A stretch of 7,895 bases of DNA, from assembly GCA_038198445.1 (NCBI GenBank), contig JBBPZZ010000162.1, positions 1 through 7,895 on the forward strand. Direction: 5' to 3'. Below are positions 5,570 through 7,895 of the stretch, in pieces (the stretch's first letter is position 1; each line of letters begins with the position of its first letter). Source of the DNA: JACDDK01 sp038198445 (GTDB taxonomy: Bacteria > Actinomycetota > Rubrobacteria > Rubrobacterales > Rubrobacteraceae). Both the position numbers and the translations under genes were made by a program. Below the pieces are notes generated by a model. That model saw nothing but the letters and a program-made list of their open reading frames with translations, was not told the origin of the DNA and ran no database searches.

Positions 5570-5886
5570 CCTTCGCTGAGTTCTGCTGGTCGGCGCTCCA
5601 CGGCTACCTCGTAGGAGAACATTTTGGGATGCCCCGTAAGTAGCCCGCCAGACCCTCCGCGACCGTGGGCTTTGGCGAAAGCCTCACTATGGACCCAGCT
5701 ATCGAAGGCTTCTCTGTCCTTCCACCAGGTGACGACAAGAACCTCGCTCTCATCGTCGGACTTGAGGACCTCCATCGAAACGAAGCCCGGAAAATCCTGG
5801 ACATCGCCCTGGCTGTTTGCGAACCGTTCGACGATCTGGTCCGCCGCGCCTTCCTTGACGGGAAGGCTGTTCATGATCGCTATCAA
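5566..5886 (-). CDS. IsdG/HmoA-type haem-degrading monooxygenase (ABM domain)
   Basis: This 106-residue protein is a single antibiotic-biosynthesis-monooxygenase (ferredoxin-like) domain. It carries the IsdG-type catalytic triad Asn6, Trp64 and His74, matching S. aureus IsdG Asn7, Trp67 and His77, with the same 10-residue W-H spacing. The motif SWVHSEAFAKAH and the FVSMEVLKSD and EVLVVTWW strands are typical. Such enzymes cleave haem in the cytoplasm and release iron; members form dimers. The TTG start is chosen because GAGGAG (5897-5892) lies five bases upstream; an ATG four codons later would leave only one residue before the catalytic Asn. It starts 13 bases after the GGDEF gene stop, so the two are probably cotranscribed. 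Other ABM-domain activities cannot be excluded. Confidence 0.88.
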   Translation of the reverse strand: MIAIMNSLPVKEGAADQIVERFANSQGDVQDFPGFVSMEVLKSDDESEVLVVTWWKDREAFDSWVHSEAFAKAHGRGGSGGLLTGHPKMFSYEVAVERRPAELSEG

Positions 5887-5899
5887 GTTTTCTCCTCAC

Positions 5900-6826
5900 T
5901 CACCGGGCGACGACGATGCCGCCGCCGCCGACTCGCTTCGCCATGTTAAGCGCCGTTTGGGCCGCGGCGATCAACCCTCCATAATCTTCCGCATGCGCCG
6001 GATACTCGGCTACGCCCACATCCACCTCGAAGCCATAGCTCTCCTCCGCGAGCAGCGCGAGCACGCGCTCGGCGGCTAGATAGCCCGCTTCGCTGCTCTC
6101 GCCGGGTATCAAAACGCAGATCTCATCGTCCCCGAAGCGGGCGCATATAGCCTCTTCTGATACGCTTTTTTGTATCGCTCCGGCCAGCCCCCGAAGGATT
6201 TTTCTGGCCCGTTTTACCTTCCCCGAAGCCACGGTCTCGGAAAAATTCGCCACGTCGAAGATAGCCAGCGCCAATCGCTCGTGCGCGTTGATGGCACGAG
6301 GTAGCAGCAACCTGTTGAAGAGGTCCCGATCCGGCAGCCCGGTTATGAGATCCGTGGCCGCGGCGCGCCCCACGGCCTCTTCCATCTCCTTACTCAAAAC
6401 GTCATCGTAGGCTTCGAGAGCAGTCTCCGTAAGCCAGTCGGAGGCCTGCATTAGCTTGACGAAGAAATGGGCGACCTCTCCTCCGCCTAGCTCGGAAAGG
6501 TCCAGCGCATCCTCAACCGAACGCCATGTACAGCGCCGAAGGACCGCGAAGTCCTCTATAACACCTACGGCATCCCTGCCAAGCTCATGCTGCTGTTTGG
6601 CGATCTCGCTTACCAGGCCGTGAACCTCACCGCCCCTGCTGAACGTATCCACGGACTCGGGACTGACCAGGAAGTCCGCGAAGACATCTATTAAGCGCTC
6701 GACGTGAGCCTCAAGCTGGAGAAATTGCTCCCTCTCGATAGCCCCTTCCCGACTCTTCCGCCACGCATCGAGTATCTTCGGCAAATTACCTCGTACAGCC
6801 TCGGGTATTCGAAGATCCCTATCCAT
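5900..6826 (-). CDS. Degenerate GGDEF-domain protein with N-terminal RsbRD-like helical domain
   Basis: From the chosen ATG the protein has 308 residues. Residues about 8-145 are all-helical and resemble the RsbRD_N-type sensor domain, notably ELGRDAVGVIEDFAVLRRCT (81-100). The GGDEF domain starts at ATDLITGLPDRDLF (157-170) and runs to the C-terminus. Its signature is GDDEI (232-236) instead of GGDEF. The metal motif DxDxFK is DVANFS (191-196). No RxxD inhibitory site is present. Diguanylate cyclase activity is therefore doubtful, and a GTP-binding or partner-binding role is more likely. The frame is open back to a TTG at 6958, but those 44 codons look non-coding. A TATAAT ends seven bases before the ATG at 6826, suggesting a leaderless message. 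Confidence 0.82.
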   Translation of the reverse strand: MDRDLRIPEAVRGNLPKILDAWRKSREGAIEREQFLQLEAHVERLIDVFADFLVSPESVDTFSRGGEVHGLVSEIAKQQHELGRDAVGVIEDFAVLRRCTWRSVEDALDLSELGGGEVAHFFVKLMQASDWLTETALEAYDDVLSKEMEEAVGRAAATDLITGLPDRDLFNRLLLPRAINAHERLALAIFDVANFSETVASGKVKRARKILRGLAGAIQKSVSEEAICARFGDDEICVLIPGESSEAGYLAAERVLALLAEESYGFEVDVGVAEYPAHAEDYGGLIAAAQTALNMAKRVGGGGIVVAR

Positions 6827-6833
6827 GTTTTTT

Positions 6834-6839
6834 ATTATA
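6834..6839 (-). promoter_or_regulatory. Perfect -10 box placed for leaderless transcription of the GGDEF gene
   Basis: TATAAT reads 6839-6834 on the minus strand and is followed by AAAAAAC and then ATG at 6826. A start site 7-8 bases after the -10 would coincide with the ATG. No Shine-Dalgarno sequence can fit. The -35 position (GATTCC, 17-base spacer) is poor. Confidence 0.5.
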
Positions 6840-6845
6840 CCCGCA

Positions 6846-6858
6846 CCCGAAATCCGGG
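6846..6858. repeat. Inverted repeat in the GGDEF-gene promoter
   Basis: CCCG (6846-6849) and CGGG (6855-6858) form an inverted repeat around AAATC. It lies between the -35 and -10 positions of the predicted minus-strand promoter, a typical site for a repressor or activator. Its short length means chance is possible. Confidence 0.25.
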
Positions 6859-6961
6859 AATCGCAAGGAGAGGATGCAACTTTTTCATGGCTACATCCGT
6901 ATATATCTTCGTAAATGTATAAATCAGGGAGGAGAATCAAGGTTGAAGGACAAAACAAGCG

Positions 6962-6989
6962 TTTAGAAAAACCGGCGTACCGGTAAAAT
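6962..6989 (+). promoter_or_regulatory. Candidate promoter of the sigma factor gene
   Basis: TTTAGA (6962-6967) and TAAAAT (6984-6989) are separated by 16 bases and match the consensus at 4/6 and 5/6. A start near 6996 would give a leader of about 50 bases. The same stretch read as GTTTAG, 15 bases, GGTAAA loosely resembles a SigB-type promoter, so the sigma factor that uses it is uncertain. Confidence 0.45.
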
Positions 6990-6996
6990 CAAGAGT

Positions 6997-7009
6997 AGTT
7001 TTTAAAACT
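6997..7009 (+). repeat. Perfect palindrome just after the predicted sigma-gene start site
   Basis: AGTTTT (6997-7002) and AAAACT (7004-7009) are perfect inverted repeats around a single T. The site overlaps or immediately follows the predicted transcription start, a natural operator position. It lies 37 bases before the TTG start codon. Confidence 0.4.
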
Positions 7010-7046
7010 GATTTTCAATACGATGTAAGGTCACGAGGAGGGCAAG

Positions 7047-7895
7047 TTGGCGACGAACTTAGAGAAGCGACTGCCTAGCAAGAAGACTGAACGGGAGGCG
7101 GAGACCCCCGAGCTTTTGGCAAAGTACCTGTCGCACATTGGTCAGGGGCACCTGCTCACCCACGATGAGGAAATAGACCTCTCCAACCGCGCCAAGGCCG
7201 GCGACAAGCGCGCACGGCAGCGCTTAATCGAGAAGAACCTCCGTCTCGTCGTGTCGGTGGCGAAGAAATATAGGGGTTATGGGCTACCTTTCGAGGACCT
7301 CATCCAGGAAGGCAACATCGGGTTAATGAAGGCCGTGGAGAAGTTCGACCCGGAACGAGGTTTCCGTTTTTCGACGTACGCGACGTGGTGGATCCGTCAG
7401 GCCGTACAGCGGGCGGTGGCGGACAAGGGACGCACCATCCGGGTTCCCGTCCACATGACCGAAAAGATCCGGAAAGTCTCACGAGCGTACAACGAGCTCT
7501 CCGCCGAGTTCGAGCGAGAGCCGACCGAGGAAGAAGTCGCCCGGCGCCTTGAATGGGATGTCGAGGAGGTTCGCCTCACCATGAGCGCCATGCCCGACGC
7601 CACGAGCCTGGATCAACCGATTTCTAGCGACGATAGTTCGTCGCACCTCGGAGACTTCATAGAGGATGACCAGGTCTCTGACACCCCGGATACTGTGCTG
7701 CGCGAGATCGAAACCGTGCAGCTCAAAGAAGCCATAGAGCGCCTTCCTGAGCGAGCACGCTACGTCCTGGTCCGGCGCTACGGTCTCGACGACCGCGAAC
7801 CGGCGACTCTGGCGGAGCTTGGAGATGAGCTTGCCATATCGCGAGAGAGGGTCCGTCAGCTTCAGCGCGAAGCGGAGCGCATCCTCAAGGGCGGA
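7047..7895 (+). CDS. RNA polymerase sigma-70 factor, RpoD/SigA type (3' end outside window)
   Basis: 283 codons are visible and the frame is still open at the window edge. Region 1.2 is at about 22-55. Region 2 is at about 60-138, with DLIQEGNIGLMKAVEKFDP (84-102) for core binding and FRFSTYATWWIRQAV (106-120) for -10 melting and recognition. Region 3 spans about 139-215 and includes LGDFIEDD. Region 4 is at about 230-281, with ATLAELGDELAISRERVRQL as the -35-binding helix-turn-helix. No region 1.1 is present, so this may be a compact principal sigma or a group 2 factor. The TTG start is supported by GGAGG (7037-7041), five bases upstream, with an in-frame stop at 7026-7028. Few residues should be missing at the C-terminus. 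Confidence 0.95.
   Translation, partial: MATNLEKRLPSKKTEREAETPELLAKYLSHIGQGHLLTHDEEIDLSNRAKAGDKRARQRLIEKNLRLVVSVAKKYRGYGLPFEDLIQEGNIGLMKAVEKFDPERGFRFSTYATWWIRQAVQRAVADKGRTIRVPVHMTEKIRKVSRAYNELSAEFEREPTEEEVARRLEWDVEEVRLTMSAMPDATSLDQPISSDDSSSHLGDFIEDDQVSDTPDTVLREIETVQLKEAIERLPERARYVLVRRYGLDDREPATLAELGDELAISRERVRQLQREAERILKGG

Noticed and set aside
6827..6958. N-terminal extension of 44 codons on the GGDEF protein from a TTG at 6958
   Set aside because: The extension runs through the TATAAT promoter and AT-rich DNA, has no ribosome site and does not resemble the downstream protein. The ATG at 6826 is preferred.
6915..6986. Plus-strand 23-codon ORF starting MYKSGRRIKV
   Set aside because: It has no ribosome site before its ATG, overlaps the predicted sigma promoter and has no sign of conservation that can be judged here.
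7300..7603. Minus-strand ORFs opposite the sigma factor gene
   Set aside because: They lie antisense to sigma regions 2 and 3, which are highly conserved, and look like compositional shadows.

Overview
The window looks like chromosomal DNA from a high-GC bacterium, most likely an actinomycete, with a Rubrobacter-like organism as my best guess. The basis is GC-rich codons, frequent GTG and TTG starts with strong AGGAG-type ribosome sites, a leader that resembles the translational T-boxes of Actinobacteria, and the mix of protein families. The organism is inferred; no single marker in the window proves it.

Layout. Positions 1-139 hold the start of an IS630-type insertion sequence. Its outer edge falls in the stop codon of the next gene. 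From 137 to 5254 six well-supported genes all read on the minus strand. In transcription order they are a Crp/Fnr-type regulator (5254-4538), undecaprenyl-diphosphatase uppP (4450-3632), chorismate mutase/prephenate dehydratase pheA (3379-2270), a 74-residue stand-alone HARE-HTH protein (2259-2035), a 334-residue protein with a possible HhH glycosylase-like core and a long disordered tail (1979-975), and a helix-turn-helix plus cold-shock-domain protein (826-137). Divergent from the Crp gene is a 49-residue single-span membrane protein (5420-5569, plus strand). Its stop codon overlaps that of an IsdG-type haem oxygenase (5886-5566, minus). A degenerate GGDEF protein (6826-5900, minus) lies just upstream of the haem oxygenase. 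An AT-rich promoter region then separates it from a plus-strand RpoD-type sigma factor (7047 to beyond the window end).

How the parts work together. pheA appears to have its own promoter and a compact T-box-like leader in the 252 bases after uppP. This would tie synthesis of phenylalanine precursors to the charging of a tRNA. The leader also carries a 20-codon reading frame overlapping the pheA start. pheA and the HARE-HTH gene are 10 bases apart and probably cotranscribed; the putative HhH-fold gene follows 55 bases later with its own strong ribosome site. The pairing of a HARE-HTH domain with a possible glycosylase-fold protein is the best candidate here for an undescribed DNA-reading or repair module. 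The GGDEF and haem oxygenase genes form a second pair, transcribed from what looks like a leaderless promoter.

No tRNA, rRNA or CRISPR array was seen. There is no gene-free stretch longer than about 250 bases.
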